The notes beneath the pieces were generated by a model. That model did no database searches. It was not told the DNA's origin and worked only from the letters and a program-made list of their open reading frames with translations. The translations under genes were made by a program, and so were the position numbers. DNA of 64,000 bases from Nymphaea colorata (lineage: Eukaryota > Streptophyta > Magnoliopsida > Nymphaeales > Nymphaeaceae): the NCBI RefSeq assembly GCF_008831285.2, contig NC_045150.1, positions 13,623,868 through 13,687,867 on the forward strand, read 5' to 3'. Numbering within the stretch: position 1 is the first letter of the stretch; every line of letters starts with the position of its first letter. Shown here one piece after another: positions 25,758 through 36,205 of the stretch.

Positions 25758-26955
25758 CCTCTTTGAAGATATGTCTTTTCTATAATACCTTTTCTTGTGC
25801 CGGATACTCTCCTTTCATTATGGCAGTTACATTAATACAAATATGTTTGTGTTGTCCCATGTCCACCTGAACTCCAATCCTGGTTTTATATGTGTCATAC
25901 TAATGCAAAAAAATTTTGTGTGCTGGTTATGATGAAAATAGTCCGAATTCACACCGAAAAAAAATTGGGAAGACAAAAGTGGAAGTCAAAAAAAAAGCTA
26001 TAAAGGAATACCTTTTGAAAATTACTAAAATGTCCCTTACACTTGGGTATGTACGTTGGGTACCCTTAACCGGGCACTCAACTCAATCTACCCAAACTCA
26101 GCTGAACGCTCTCCACTCACTGCGTCTTCATGAGCAACTATCACCACCCTTTCTCTCTTTGTCTCTCTCTCTCTCTCTCTCTCTCTTCCTGATTTAGACT
26201 GATTTGTTTCTTTATTCTAAAACAGCTCTTAAGGATGGTGGAAAGATTAACGGACGATGTGGGCTGTTAGAGAGAGAGACATGCATGGAATATTCTTGTG
26301 TCAAATTTCCATTGCTTCCATGGGTCACATTTTCCTTTCTTTGATAAGTAGCCTAAACCATTGCATCCGGCGTTGTTAGCCGACATGAGGTCTGTATGCA
26401 TAACCTAGAAGAACGCCTCAGTAGGAAGCATATAAATATTAAACGTCAATCAAGAAGAAGTTGCATGGTGGGTCCGGCCATCTGAAGAGCACGGCTGGAC
26501 GTCGATGGATCGAGCCCAGTTTCTTGGACTGGCCTGCCCTGATTGTGTTTTGAGAAATCCAGGACTTGTCAAACACGATTAGCGGCCATTGACTCCACAG
26601 TTTTTCCAAAGGAAAAGAACCAACCTCATCGGTTTGTAGTTTGAATGGGTCGCCGCAAAACACAGTTACTCGTCAGTGGCGAAGCAGGACATTCAGTGTT
26701 GACAGGCAGGCCCTTCAGAAAATCAGTGGCTGAGGGATGCCATATGATAAGCAGCAAAATAGCTACGGAGCTTTAGCAAGTAAACTAGTAATTTTTGTGT
26801 GCCTGTGTGGGAAATTTCCCAGACAAGCCCACATGTTCCTGCATCATTCTTGATAAATAGGAGTTGCCTATTGTGATACTTATCAATCCGCCTTAATGGT
26901 ACTTTAATTCTTCATACTCTCACATTCTGTTTTTCCCTTGTAAAAGTTGGTTGGA
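25758..26955. other. Spacer with a (CT)n tract, no gene recognised
   Basis: A (CT)n microsatellite occupies 26,161-26,188. The 93-codon + frame ending in it and the 74-codon minus frame at 26,439-26,663 show no recognisable domain. Confidence 0.5.
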
Positions 26956-26958
26956 ATC

Positions 26959-27018
26959 AGCCGATTTGAATTGTAGGGGCTTGGCTTGGGTTGATCCAAA
27001 GTGTTATACAAATCGGCT
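26959..27018. repeat. Inverted repeat (10-bp arms, 40-bp loop)
   Basis: agccgatttg at 26,959-26,968 pairs exactly with caaatcggct at 27,009-27,018. The loop contains ggggcttggcttggg. The right arm abuts the simple-repeat tail of the SINE-like element. Confidence 0.85.
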
Positions 27019-27255
27019 AATATTTATTTATTTATTTATGTTTACTTAGAAGAAACTCTCTTCTTCATAAAACCACCAATGTGGACGTACTGTACATCGT
27101 TCAACTCGAATGTTATTCTTGCCATGGTTTGCAGACAAGAGAAATAACAAACTAGAATGTGACAGTGGCCACAAGATTCAAACCTTGAATTCCTTGGATA
27201 TGAACTGCCTTGCAGCCCAGTTGCCCTATGTGCCTTGAGGCAATCTGCCAATCTT
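27019..27255 (-). mobile_element. Possible tRNA-derived SINE, about 235 bp
   Basis: Read on the minus strand, this stretch has an A-box-like word (ggcagattgcc, complement of 27,239-27,249), then about 55 bp later a close match to the RNA polymerase III B box (ggtttgaatc, complement of 27,175-27,184). It ends in a run of (ATAA)n (complement of about 27,019-27,041). Internal promoter boxes, a length near 200-250 bp and a simple A-rich 3' tail are typical of SINEs. The A box is weak and target-site duplications were not clear, so a chance resemblance is possible. The 69-codon open frame overlapping it is not a gene. Confidence 0.4.
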
Positions 27256-28180
27256 TATTCAAGTGATTTGGAATGAAGCATGATTTATTCAATTCATCGC
27301 CAATCGCCCATTTTAAAAGACGCAGATGTGCTTACAGGTTTCTTTCAGTTTCCACTTGATTTTACAATTCATTCAGAGAAATTTCAAAAATATTGACAAA
27401 GTAGCTCCCAGCTTGATCTCACTCTCAAACTTCGGGCCCACACGGACCATCTACAGTCCAGCATCTGCAGTTTGGCATGGTTGAGGAATCGATCAATGAC
27501 ATCATTGGAGTTGGTCAAAGAGGGCATCTGCAGTTTAACCCAACCTGGGGACGTCAAAGGGTTGGGTTAGGTCCGAGCAAGCTGGCTCTCACCTAAATGA
27601 ATGTGGGTGAACCGGATCTGGAATAGCATTAGGCTGGACCAAGGCTTGACAAAGCTGTGCTTGGGCTGACCCAAAGCCTTTATTGGCAGTCCAAGCCTGT
27701 TCTGTTTACTTATTGGGCTAGGGCCTGACCATCAACTTCATGTTTATCTTGTACTCAACCCGATATCTATCCTTATTTAAAACTCTTCACTTTCATTTTC
27801 TAATTTTTTGGAAACCATTGGAAATATGTCAACAGTTTGTATGGGAGTCGACTACTGACATCATGCCAAAGAATGTGGAAAAAAAAAGTATAAAGGTATG
27901 TATTTGGGCCAAGTCAAGCCCCCAATACCCGACCCAGGCCAGCTATCCCAGCAAGTTTTTTTATCTGGCGAGTAGGTCAAATGGTCTCAATTGTCCATCT
28001 GGTGCCTGGCCCAGTGACTACCCTTAGAGTCAAGTCATAGTGTTTTGGCAGCATACATAGGGGACTTTTGCTACGAAGTTCCCACTGATCTTGTGTGTGA
28101 GAGGTTTGCCATCATTGAGAACTTAGTTGTCAGCTAATTAATATTTTTGGGTGATGCATCACGATAAACTATTATAAAAA
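27256..28180. other. Spacer with degenerate GGGCT/GGCCC-rich phrases
   Basis: The part between about 27,530 and 28,030 has words such as gggttgggttaggtc, gggctgacccaaagcc and ggcccag and is less AT-rich than its surroundings. It is probably a decayed dispersed repeat, but no family, open frame or terminal structure could be named. Confidence 0.4.
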
Positions 28181-28854
28181 TACACTACCACAAACCATAA
28201 AACGTTGCTAATACCCCTATAGTGTCTATATTTTAGCAAATAATGTTTTATTTTGAGCTATATGACAGTATCTAGCATCCGTTAAATTTGAATCCACACA
28301 CACACACACATATTCAAATTTGTCATTTCTTAGATCTTGTCTTATTACTAAAAATAAAGATTGGTCACTAAAGCATGCGGCTGTATTAGGAACAGTATCA
28401 AATAATGCCTATTTATGGCACTTTTTTTAAGGGTTTATGGGTTTGTCAGTGACATATTTTAAATCTATTAGTCGTCCAACATCCAGAAGATTAAAATGAA
28501 TATATATATATATATATATATGTATATATTTTTGTTTATTTAATATATATTTATCTGTATTTATAATTATATTTATCACTAGAAACCTTATTTTCCTAAG
28601 AACAATATTGTTTTGAATATTACCGTTTTCAAGAACGAAGAACCATTCTGATGCAATCGGGCTGGGTTTCTCCTTCCATTAATGATGAAAAATAATATAA
28701 AGAAAAAAAAATCAACAGAAAAATCACAATTAAGAACTGGCCTCTTACTAAGCTTCAACACTCTCTTGCTCACTCAGCAAACTGTCGATGGTCAGGGTCA
28801 GCACTTTTCAGGATTTGTCTGACCTGAATCAATATCATTAATGTTGGCTTTTCT
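28181..28854. other. AT-rich spacer with microsatellites and a CACTA-like word
   Basis: A (CA)n run lies at 28,295-28,310 and a (TA)n run at 28,499-28,521. The word cactaccacaaacc at about 28,186 resembles the CACTA start of En/Spm-type transposons, but no matching inverted end was found. Confidence 0.4.
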
Positions 28855-28860
28855 TTCGTT

Positions 28861-28880
28861 TTTTGTTTTTTTTTTTTTAC
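28861..28880 (-). other. Probable poly(A) tail of the LINE
   Basis: A T-rich run on the + strand is an A-rich run on the LINE strand and lies directly after the last LINE-like coding remnant. This fits the 3' end of a target-primed insertion. Confidence 0.6.
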
Positions 28881-31800
28881 TTTGTCAACGACAAAGGAGT
28901 TTCCAAAGGACATAGCCTCCAAAGAGAAGTGATCTTTAACCACGGAATACCTTCTCACTATTGAGCCTACCAATGAACCAGAGTCACTCACTTAGTTCCT
29001 TGACACGAGAACTAAGAGCATGACAGTTTGTGATTATAGTAACATGACAGTCTTTAGGAATCCTCTCTACAAGAACAGAGTCCATAATTCTGATCATGTT
29101 TGAGAAGAGAAACCCTTGTACCACCAACCTAGTTTTCCTGATCGGGGAGGCATTAAACCATAGTAAACCAGCCACTTTATAAACATTTGCAACACATGTA
29201 GTGACCACTTCCAGTCCCCACTCATCTTTACTCTGACAATGCCAAAAATGACTGAAAATTATGGTTTGCAGCTAGATATTTATCGCCAGATTTTGTTTAT
29301 AGAATACCTCACAACATGAGTGTCAAACTTTCCTCTTAGCAATCTCAGCTAGCTAAACCACCTCTTTATGCACCACCTGATTTTTGAAACACCATAGCTT
29401 CTAGATTGTGATATTGAAGCAGGCAAGCCAACACCATCCGAATTCATTACATGAGAACCTCTTCCTCCACCACCAGTTCCAGATAGAGAAAAAGTCTGAT
29501 GTATGGAATTTATCAACTCCAAACCATGAATAGATGTATTGCTAAATGTTCATAGCATTAGTATATGTGAAAAGAAAGTGAGATAAATCTTCACAAGCCC
29601 TCCACACAACTTAAACACAGAAACAATGGAAGACCCTACATGTTGAAGTTTGGCATCAGCAGGTAGACGTTAATAAACAAACACAAGCCAGTTAGCTCTA
29701 GGTAATGCTTTTGTGTTTCACAATCCACAGTGCCATGTGACTACCATTCCTTTAATTTTACATGATTCCAAACTTGGCTCCTGAGCTATGCAGGTTTAAG
29801 ATTTTCTTTAGAACAAAGAAAATCTGCACTTTGCATGAGCCTAAGTTGAAGGCAATCTCCAATGCATTGCCCATGCCACCATAGATTTAGCTCAATGTGG
29901 TGCTGTATTACGAAGGAAAGGTTCTACTTCCCAAGCAGATCCAATGGAATCTGCTTGAGAAAAACATCCTCCGTAGAACTTAGCAAGCTCTCCATTCATC
30001 ACATTTCAAGTAACAGATTTAGATCCCACCCAAGAGAAGAAATATTAGGAACCATATCCACATTCCAAGTACTTTTCCTATTCAAATAATTTTTCATGCA
30101 TAATGAGTCCCAAATGCCCTGGTGAAAAATTAATGTACATCCTTGAAACAACCGATTAGCTTCATTGACCTCTTTAAGTTTTCTAATGCCGAGCCCACCT
30201 TCCTATTTAGGAAAAGCCAAGACATTCCAGGCAATTAAATGAGGCTTATCCCCTCCATCTGACTCTTCCTATAAAAAACTGCACATAATCTGTTCCATTT
30301 TCTTAATGACACCAAGAGGGCACTTGAACACCAACATCCAGTAAATACGAAGTGCTTCTAATACTGATTTGATCAAGTAGATCCTACTGCATGGGAAAGT
30401 AGCATGCTTTTTCATAAACTAAGTTTACTCTGTATTTTTAAATGAATAAGAAACATACCAACATTCTCAAATCCATTGGCTTGGGAGTAAGACCCAAATA
30501 TCGAGTAGGAAACTGTCCTAGGCTCTCGCCAAACTGATTACAAATACTTGCAATCTTGCTTTGCCCATATTGAAAAAGTAGAATGCTGATTTTTGAAGGT
30601 TAATCATCATTCCAGCATGGAGTTCAAACAGAAAAAAAAAATTGTAGATAAAGAAAGCCATTCTTGAAAGCTAAGAAAAGCAAGACGTCATCTGCATATA
30701 TTGTAGAAAAAACTCCTTCTATGCCTCTTCGAATATGCAGTACTTCAATCATTCTTCTTTGAATTGTAGTTTGCAAGGTATGTGAAAAGATTTTAATGAC
30801 AATGAGGAATAAAAATGAAGATAAAGGTATCCTTATTGCAGACCATGAGAAGATCCAAAGTGTTCACCTTGATGGTCATTAATCCCAAGAGCACAGAAAT
30901 CATTTTTCACTACTGTCATTACTTTTTAGGTCCAAATAGGATGAAATCCTAATTGCAACATGGCAGCTTGTAAGAAAGTCCAATTGACCCTGTCATATGC
31001 TTTTGATAGGTCTATCTTCAACATAAGCTAGTTGATCTAGCTTTAGACATTGTGTATACCATCTCAAGCACAAGAAGAAGACATTGATGGATGTTTCTAT
31101 CTTTCAAAAAACCACCTTGCATGTTGGAAATGACCCACTTTAGTGCCTTCTTCATTCTTGAAACCATGATTCTGAAAATAAATTTCAGTACACTATTCTC
31201 AAGAACAATATGTCTGAAATTGGAAATGTGCACAGCTGAATCAAATTTAAGAATTATGATTATATGACTTCTGCCTAGCTCCTTAATAAGCTTTCCTTTC
31301 TAAAAAAAAAAAAAATCTCTAGTGGCAACTGTGATGTTAGTCCTTAACGTGTCCAGACTTTTTTGAAGGAACAATTTCAGAAACCCATTCAGACCGGGTG
31401 TGCTATTGGAGTTGGCACCCATAAAAGCTATTGCACTTCCTCAACTGAAATGGGACTTAACAACATTAAGTTTTCTTTTATAAATACGCTGTGACCAACA
31501 GCAAGCTGATCCATAATCATTCTTCTTGAGTTGTCACGGGTAAAAATCTTTAAAAATGAGAAGTACATGCTGAAAGAATTGGATGCTCCTCATAAAACTC
31601 CCCATCATCTGTCTTCATGTGCAAGAGTCTATTTTTTTTACCTTCCTTGAAAATAGCGTGAAAACATTTGCAGTAATTATCCCCATTTTTTCGCCATGAT
31701 ACCCTTACTCTCTTTTTCTAGTACATGGCTTTATCTCTAAGAGCATCCGCAAGAAAACATCTAATATAATTTTCAGAAGTGGACCAGTTATGAGAGTCAA

Positions 31801-32170
31801 TATCTTGCTTCTTATAAATTCCAATAAAATCCTTTTGAAGTACGTTAATTCTGGTACCAACTTTCTTGGTTCTATACTTACTCCAATTACTTAGGCATGG
31901 TCGTACTCTATTCTGTTTTGCGAGAAGTTTAAGCACTGCACATCCTCTACACTCCACTCTCCATGCTCTTGGAATAATGACCTTACAACTAGGTTGACAC
32001 TCTCAATAAAGGAACTATTTAAATCTTCGTCTTCTCCTGCATGCGGTTTTAAAGATATTTAGTTTACATGTAAAAGAGAAGTGCTGAGTGGTCTAAAGAA
32101 CTTCTTGGTTCTACCAAAAAGCTGCCCACAATTTTCAACTTGCTCAAAAATCTATCTAATTTGCTTTGAA
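28861..32170 (-). pseudogene. 5'-truncated LINE retrotransposon relic
   Basis: A non-LTR retrotransposon lies on the minus strand, broken by stops and frameshifts. In coding order: the end of an AP-endonuclease domain (KLDRFLSKL, then DHSALL, about 32,080-32,165); the linker with LSNWSKYRTKKVGTRINVL (within 31,718-31,957); reverse transcriptase motifs QGGFLKDRNIHQ (about 31,090-31,125) and DLSKAYDRVNW (about 30,980-31,012); a degraded GLRQGDPLSP-like segment; the catalytic YADD at 30,687-30,698; then RYLGLTPKP, and a GGLGIRKL motif near 30,177-30,199. A weak zf-RVT-like region (about 29,380-29,700) and possible RNase H-like remnants (28,900-29,200) follow. An A-rich tail appears as the T run at about 28,861-28,880. 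The element lacks its 5' half (ORF1 and most of the endonuclease) and is inactive. Confidence 0.88.
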
Positions 32171-32269
32171 CCAGTGCCGTCGGGGCGCAGAGATTGGTTC
32201 AAGTGAATGCTCTGCTTCTGTCCACAATCTCTCTTAGTCCAACATCTTGAATGAATCCATTGAATGCTA

Positions 32270-32640
32270 AACAAGCTTGTCAAGCAGATCTGAACTAGTT
32301 ATGGTCCTATCAGGCACTGCAGATGTGGATGTCAGCAAGGAGCAGAGAGTTATTCAAGATCTAGACTCGATGGGCATGATTGATTCACAGAAGCTTGTCC
32401 TTTCTAAGGTGCATGCTAGATTAGTTTCTTCCTCTTGTAGAAGATTGTCCTATCGATTGAGGCTGGTTAGTTTCTTTGTGCTGAAAACTGATCTATTCTT
32501 TGATCTTGGATCTTGTAGGCAGAAGTTGATGTGGAAATCAAGAAGCTTACTGCCTGCCCAATATTGTTGAAGGAAACCCATGCTTGGATTAAATCAAATA
32601 CATCATTTTTCCAGGGCTGGGAAGTTTGAAGTAGAATGGG
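32270..32640 (+). pseudogene. Exon-like fragment of an unknown gene
   Basis: The frame from 32,277 gives a hydrophilic, gene-like peptide including KEQRVIQDLDSMGMIDSQK. A possible donor lies after gaggctg (gttagt, about 32,466) and an acceptor at cttgtag (about 32,513-32,519). After it the sequence reads AEVDVEIKKLTACPILLKE and continues to a stop near 32,630. The amino-acid composition is unlike translated AT-rich spacer. I do not recognise the family. It may be a captured or relic gene piece; no start or complete gene is visible. Confidence 0.35.
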
Positions 32641-32659
32641 AGGAATGGTGGAAACAAGT

Positions 32660-33560
32660 AAATTTTAACGATTCTTTATTTTATAAATTTATTCTTCATT
32701 CAGACTTGATAGGGATGTCTAATATGAATCTGTCGTTATCCATATAAATTTTCAAATTTACATTGATTTGTCAAGTTTTCTCAACACGGGCATGTCATTG
32801 GATAAATGCTGGGAATGACCAGTCCGTGCACTTCTAAAATGGTGGCAGGTGATCTGAGTCTAGCGAAACGTTTTTGGCAACACTGTAAAGGGCAAGGACT
32901 AGTATTGGTCTTTTGCGAGTTGGCAATAAACTTATTTGCAACGACAAAAGGCATTGCCAACAGCTTGTCTTTATTGTTGTGGTTGTATTTGTTTCACCAG
33001 GGACCAGATCAGGTCGAAACTCCCCCCCGTCCCACCTTAAATCTATCATTTTTAATATACGTGGATTTAAGATCCATGCTACATAAATCTTTGGTTTGTT
33101 TAAGCTGAGGATCTTTTAAAGCTTACCTTTTAATGCTACAACGAACTATCAAACACAACTTAAAGTACAAAGGAGGATCGAACCAATCTCTCAAACCATC
33201 CGGACATAAGTACACCATCACAATTTTCTTTGTCACTTTCGATGCAAACTCTGCTGGAGTTAGGCTGCCGTCCCTTTTAGTAGGAAGAATAAGTAATGAA
33301 TCTACATCAAAGATTAACTTTGTCAATATTACTTGAACATCCCCTTCCTGACGATCGGGGTGCCCACGCACTATTTCTTTGTCTCTATATGTTTTTTTTA
33401 TCAATATTCTATTGATAATGATTTGTTTTTTTAACTTCAGCAGTACATTATAACAACTTTGTACATGTTTGCAAATAATATACTTTTTATTTTTTTGAAA
33501 TTTATATCTATCAGTTTGATCTAATTTTATGAAAATGTTTTGACGATGATATTTGCAGGG
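32660..33560. other. Spacer, no gene recognised
   Basis: Several overlapping frames of 67-100 codons occur on both strands (32,806-33,404) without recognisable domains. The words ttttggcaacac (about 32,872) and cattgccaacag (about 32,952) form a weak inverted pair of the kind seen near DNA-transposon ends, but it is too short to call. Confidence 0.4.
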
Positions 33561-33561
33561 C

Positions 33562-34120
33562 CGGGAAAGAAAATGTGGATGAAGTTGGTGCTATGACTAT
33601 CAAGCTGGAGGTAGCTTGATGACAAATCATGAAATGTCTGATATTAATTGATATAATTCTTTTTCTAAAACTTAAACGAAAAAATATGGTATCAATTAAA
33701 CAGTGGCATTATTTGGGTCAAATGACTTACAAATTAATAAAGTGCTTATTTTGTAATTAATGATAGCTGGGCCCAATAGCATTCGGCCGACCTTGTATTT
33801 TGCTTTAAGAGAGGACCAATTAAAATTAAAATATAGAGATCTTCCCTAGTGCCAGAGCCTATTATGTATAAGGTCACCCACAATTGCAGGTACATTCAAA
33901 TTCAACTGAATCATCTTGTGTGATGGTAAGTCCCGTGGTGGAGCTACATGATGGATGGTGCCGCACAAACTTTAGTTATGTTCATGTTAATAACTTCACA
34001 CATTTCAGCCAGCCACTTCTGCAGTATAATTTAAAACTGCTTTCAAAAGACCGTGCTCAAACAACTGATCAATGCAAATGCACTGTGATGGTTTTTATCC
34101 ACACAAAACAAAAAAAATAG
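33562..34120 (+). repeat. Diverged island duplication D, copy 2
   Basis: Partner of 22,860-23,600, same orientation and order of shared segments, without the TA/TG microsatellite. Together the copies bracket about 10 kb that includes the LINE. Confidence 0.7.
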
Positions 34121-34135
34121 CTGATTTCAATTCCT

Positions 34136-34161
34136 TTATATATATATATATATATATATAT
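34136..34161. repeat. (TA)n microsatellite
   Basis: Uninterrupted TA run just after duplication D copy 2. Confidence 0.95.
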
Positions 34162-34785
34162 GAACATATATTGTACTTGTAAGTTTTAGTTACCAGAAGA
34201 AATTATATCGGTTCGTCTTAATTGGATGCAAGGGCCAATTAAAGGAGAAAAATTTGGCCGACTTTTCTTTGAATCCCAGGAATGACTTTTCTTAAACGAC
34301 GATGACATGCTTTCAGTTTCCAGTCGACCTAGTCGGATCGAGAGCAATGTGCTATACTAGTGCAAGGATGGAACTTGGAAGCACTATGTATGCCAGTTGA
34401 AGGACATTTGACTCTACTCCCATGGGCATGGGCATTATGGAAAGCCGGATCTAAAATTAGTGTCTTATATGGTCTTATGCATGAAAATTTATGCATATGG
34501 GTGCTTAATAACCAAGATAACATGTCTAAGCAAAAAAAAAAGTCTTTTAGAAGGACAAAAAGGGTTTATGAAAAAGTAAATATTCCAAAATATGCACTTC
34601 TTTATAAAAAATAAAAAAATACTCCAACCTTGCACCAACCTACACGATCCAATATCATTGGACATGCGTAGGGGGTGTAAAAAGGGAGCCCCAGGCAATC
34701 ACCAAAAAGAACTCATGGGACTAGGAATAAGATTATTTAAAAAAATATAGAACTCTGCATGCCAATTATAATTTGATCAAATATC
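34162..34785. other. Spacer, no gene recognised
   Basis: Frames of 64-84 codons overlap on both strands (34,329-34,698) and carry no domain motif. Nothing else was recognised. Confidence 0.5.
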
Positions 34786-35840
34786 AGGCCGATAACAAAC
34801 TGGTACAATTCAAATAGGTTGATCCGAATCAATTTTCACAGATAAAATGAAAAAAAATATAAAATAGATGACAAGAAAGCACCAAATTACAAATTAAGAA
34901 CAGCAAAGAAACGACAATAGAAGCAAAAAAGAGGAGTGAGAAAGACAAAGGATGTCTAGATGGCTATGAGCTAACAACAACCAAAAGGTCAACCCCTCTT
35001 CTGAGGACAAGAGTTTGACTTCAAACATATAGAGAGAACAAGACCCAGCCCTGATGTCAAGATTGTTCCAGCTAAGTTTTGATTCTCTTAACCTAGCAGA
35101 GGGTTCGCCACCACCAAAAATTTGTCGGTTAATAACATTTGTGGGTCTTTCATGTGAAACCAAGTCCTTCTCAACGCAATCTGGAACCTTTCACAGTCTT
35201 AAGATTGGATAAAATTCACCCAGTGCGTGACTTTTGTTAATATAAGATATTGCTAGTGGCCATACAATGGCTGCTAATAAAAAAGACTTCATCCTTTTTT
35301 CTTGAGAAAGAACACCCAACTCATCCATAATTTGTCATCTTTTAACAGGAGAAAGTATCTGAAAATAAAGTTGGAAACAGCAGGAGCTGGGCCCCATACA
35401 TCGGCCTGAACCAAGTTGAAGCAATATTGGCTTTTTTATTCAGATTCAGGAAATGATTGTCCAGTCATCTTTGCGTAATTGCATGTCTCACATACTGGAA
35501 AATTGTAGATGAGCAAAAGAAACACAGTTTTGAGAATTAGATCACACAAATGTCCCAACCTATAGTGCCATAGGAGTGATTCTTCATTCTTCTTGTCAGC
35601 TGGAAGTGCCTTGTTTGTGTTCAAGTTAATGTAGTAGATAGAGCTCATCTCTCTCATAACCATCACCAAGCCTCTTCCGGGATTTCTGGTCCAGCAGAAT
35701 GACCTTCTAGTTGGAGAAAATATACAGAAATTTCTGTAACATAGAGCTGTGCTTGATTTGTTAACAATGATAAGATCTATGGAACAGATACGATCAGGAT
35801 CAGTTACAAAGGACAGGGTACAATTTCCAATACTCAAGAG
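34786..35840 (-). pseudogene. Decayed Ty1/copia polyprotein fragment (GAG-pre-integrase and integrase)
   Basis: On the minus strand an open frame at 35,436-35,837 contains SSIYYINLNTNKALPADKK, then LLWHYRLGHL, then CETCNYAKMTGQSFPE. These are the His and Cys pairs of the GAG-pre-integrase/HHCC zinc finger that starts copia integrase. After a stop the sequence continues as QADVWGPAPAVSNF and MSWVFFLKKKDEV (about 35,290-35,410), the start of the integrase catalytic core with its first conserved Asp. Reverse transcriptase and RNase H are not seen. Bases 34,786-34,921 duplicate 20,029-20,171. The 89-codon frame at 34,894-35,163 was not assigned. This is a relic cut at about 35,840 by the + strand LTR that follows. 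Confidence 0.8.
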
Positions 35841-36087
35841 CTATCCAAAACTGACCAATCTTCTCTAAATGAGAAAGAAATCATTTCCCCTATCTTCTCC
35901 CATAATTCTGCCCAAATCTGTCGTGTAAATCAAGATCTAAAATCAAGAATCTAAATTGTATAAAGTGATTATAAATATCTATACTCTCTTTGTGTGGTTA
36001 TTGAATAGAAGAGAGAGTGTTTGTGTGGATGTAGGCCGATTTTAGCCGAACCACGTTACACCTGTGTGTTCATCTTTTCTTTTAACT
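35841..36087 (+). mobile_element. Ty1/copia-type 5' LTR (start uncertain)
   Basis: The stretch ends just before a tRNA-Met-type primer-binding site, so it is read as the end of a 5' LTR in + orientation. A TATA-like word (tataaatat) lies at 35,970-35,978, followed by a pyrimidine-rich start region and, near the end, ttcatcttttctttta. The left edge was not found: several TG dinucleotides between 35,850 and 35,920 could be the LTR start. Its orientation is opposite to the older copia fragment beside it, so it is a separate insertion. Confidence 0.65.
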
Positions 36088-36100
36088 TGGTATCAGAGCC
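36088..36100 (+). other. Retrotransposon primer-binding site (initiator tRNA-Met)
   Basis: tggtatcagagcc is the standard primer-binding site of plant Ty1/copia elements, complementary to the 3' end of initiator methionine tRNA. The body of the element should lie to the right, but the sequence stops five bases later in the N gap. Confidence 0.85.
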
Positions 36101-36105
36101 TGCAA

Positions 36106-36205
36106 NNNNNNNNNNNNNNNNNNNNNNNNNNNNNNNNNNNNNNNNNNNNNNNNNNNNNNNNNNNNNNNNNNNNNNNNNNNNNNNNNNNNNNNNNNNNNNN
36201 NNNNN
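36106..36205. other. Assembly gap of exactly 100 Ns
   Basis: A run of 100 N replaces sequence between the copia primer-binding site and inverted satellite. A round 100 usually stands for unknown length. At least one retrotransposon body is probably missing here. The open frame crossing it is meaningless. Confidence 0.98.

Noticed and set aside
28186-28199. CACTA-type transposon terminus
   Set aside because: Only one CACTA-like word was seen, with no matching inverted end or target duplication in the island.
32872-32965. DNA-transposon inverted ends (ttggcaac and gttgcc-like words)
   Set aside because: The arms are too short and imperfect and enclose less than 100 bp without other signals.
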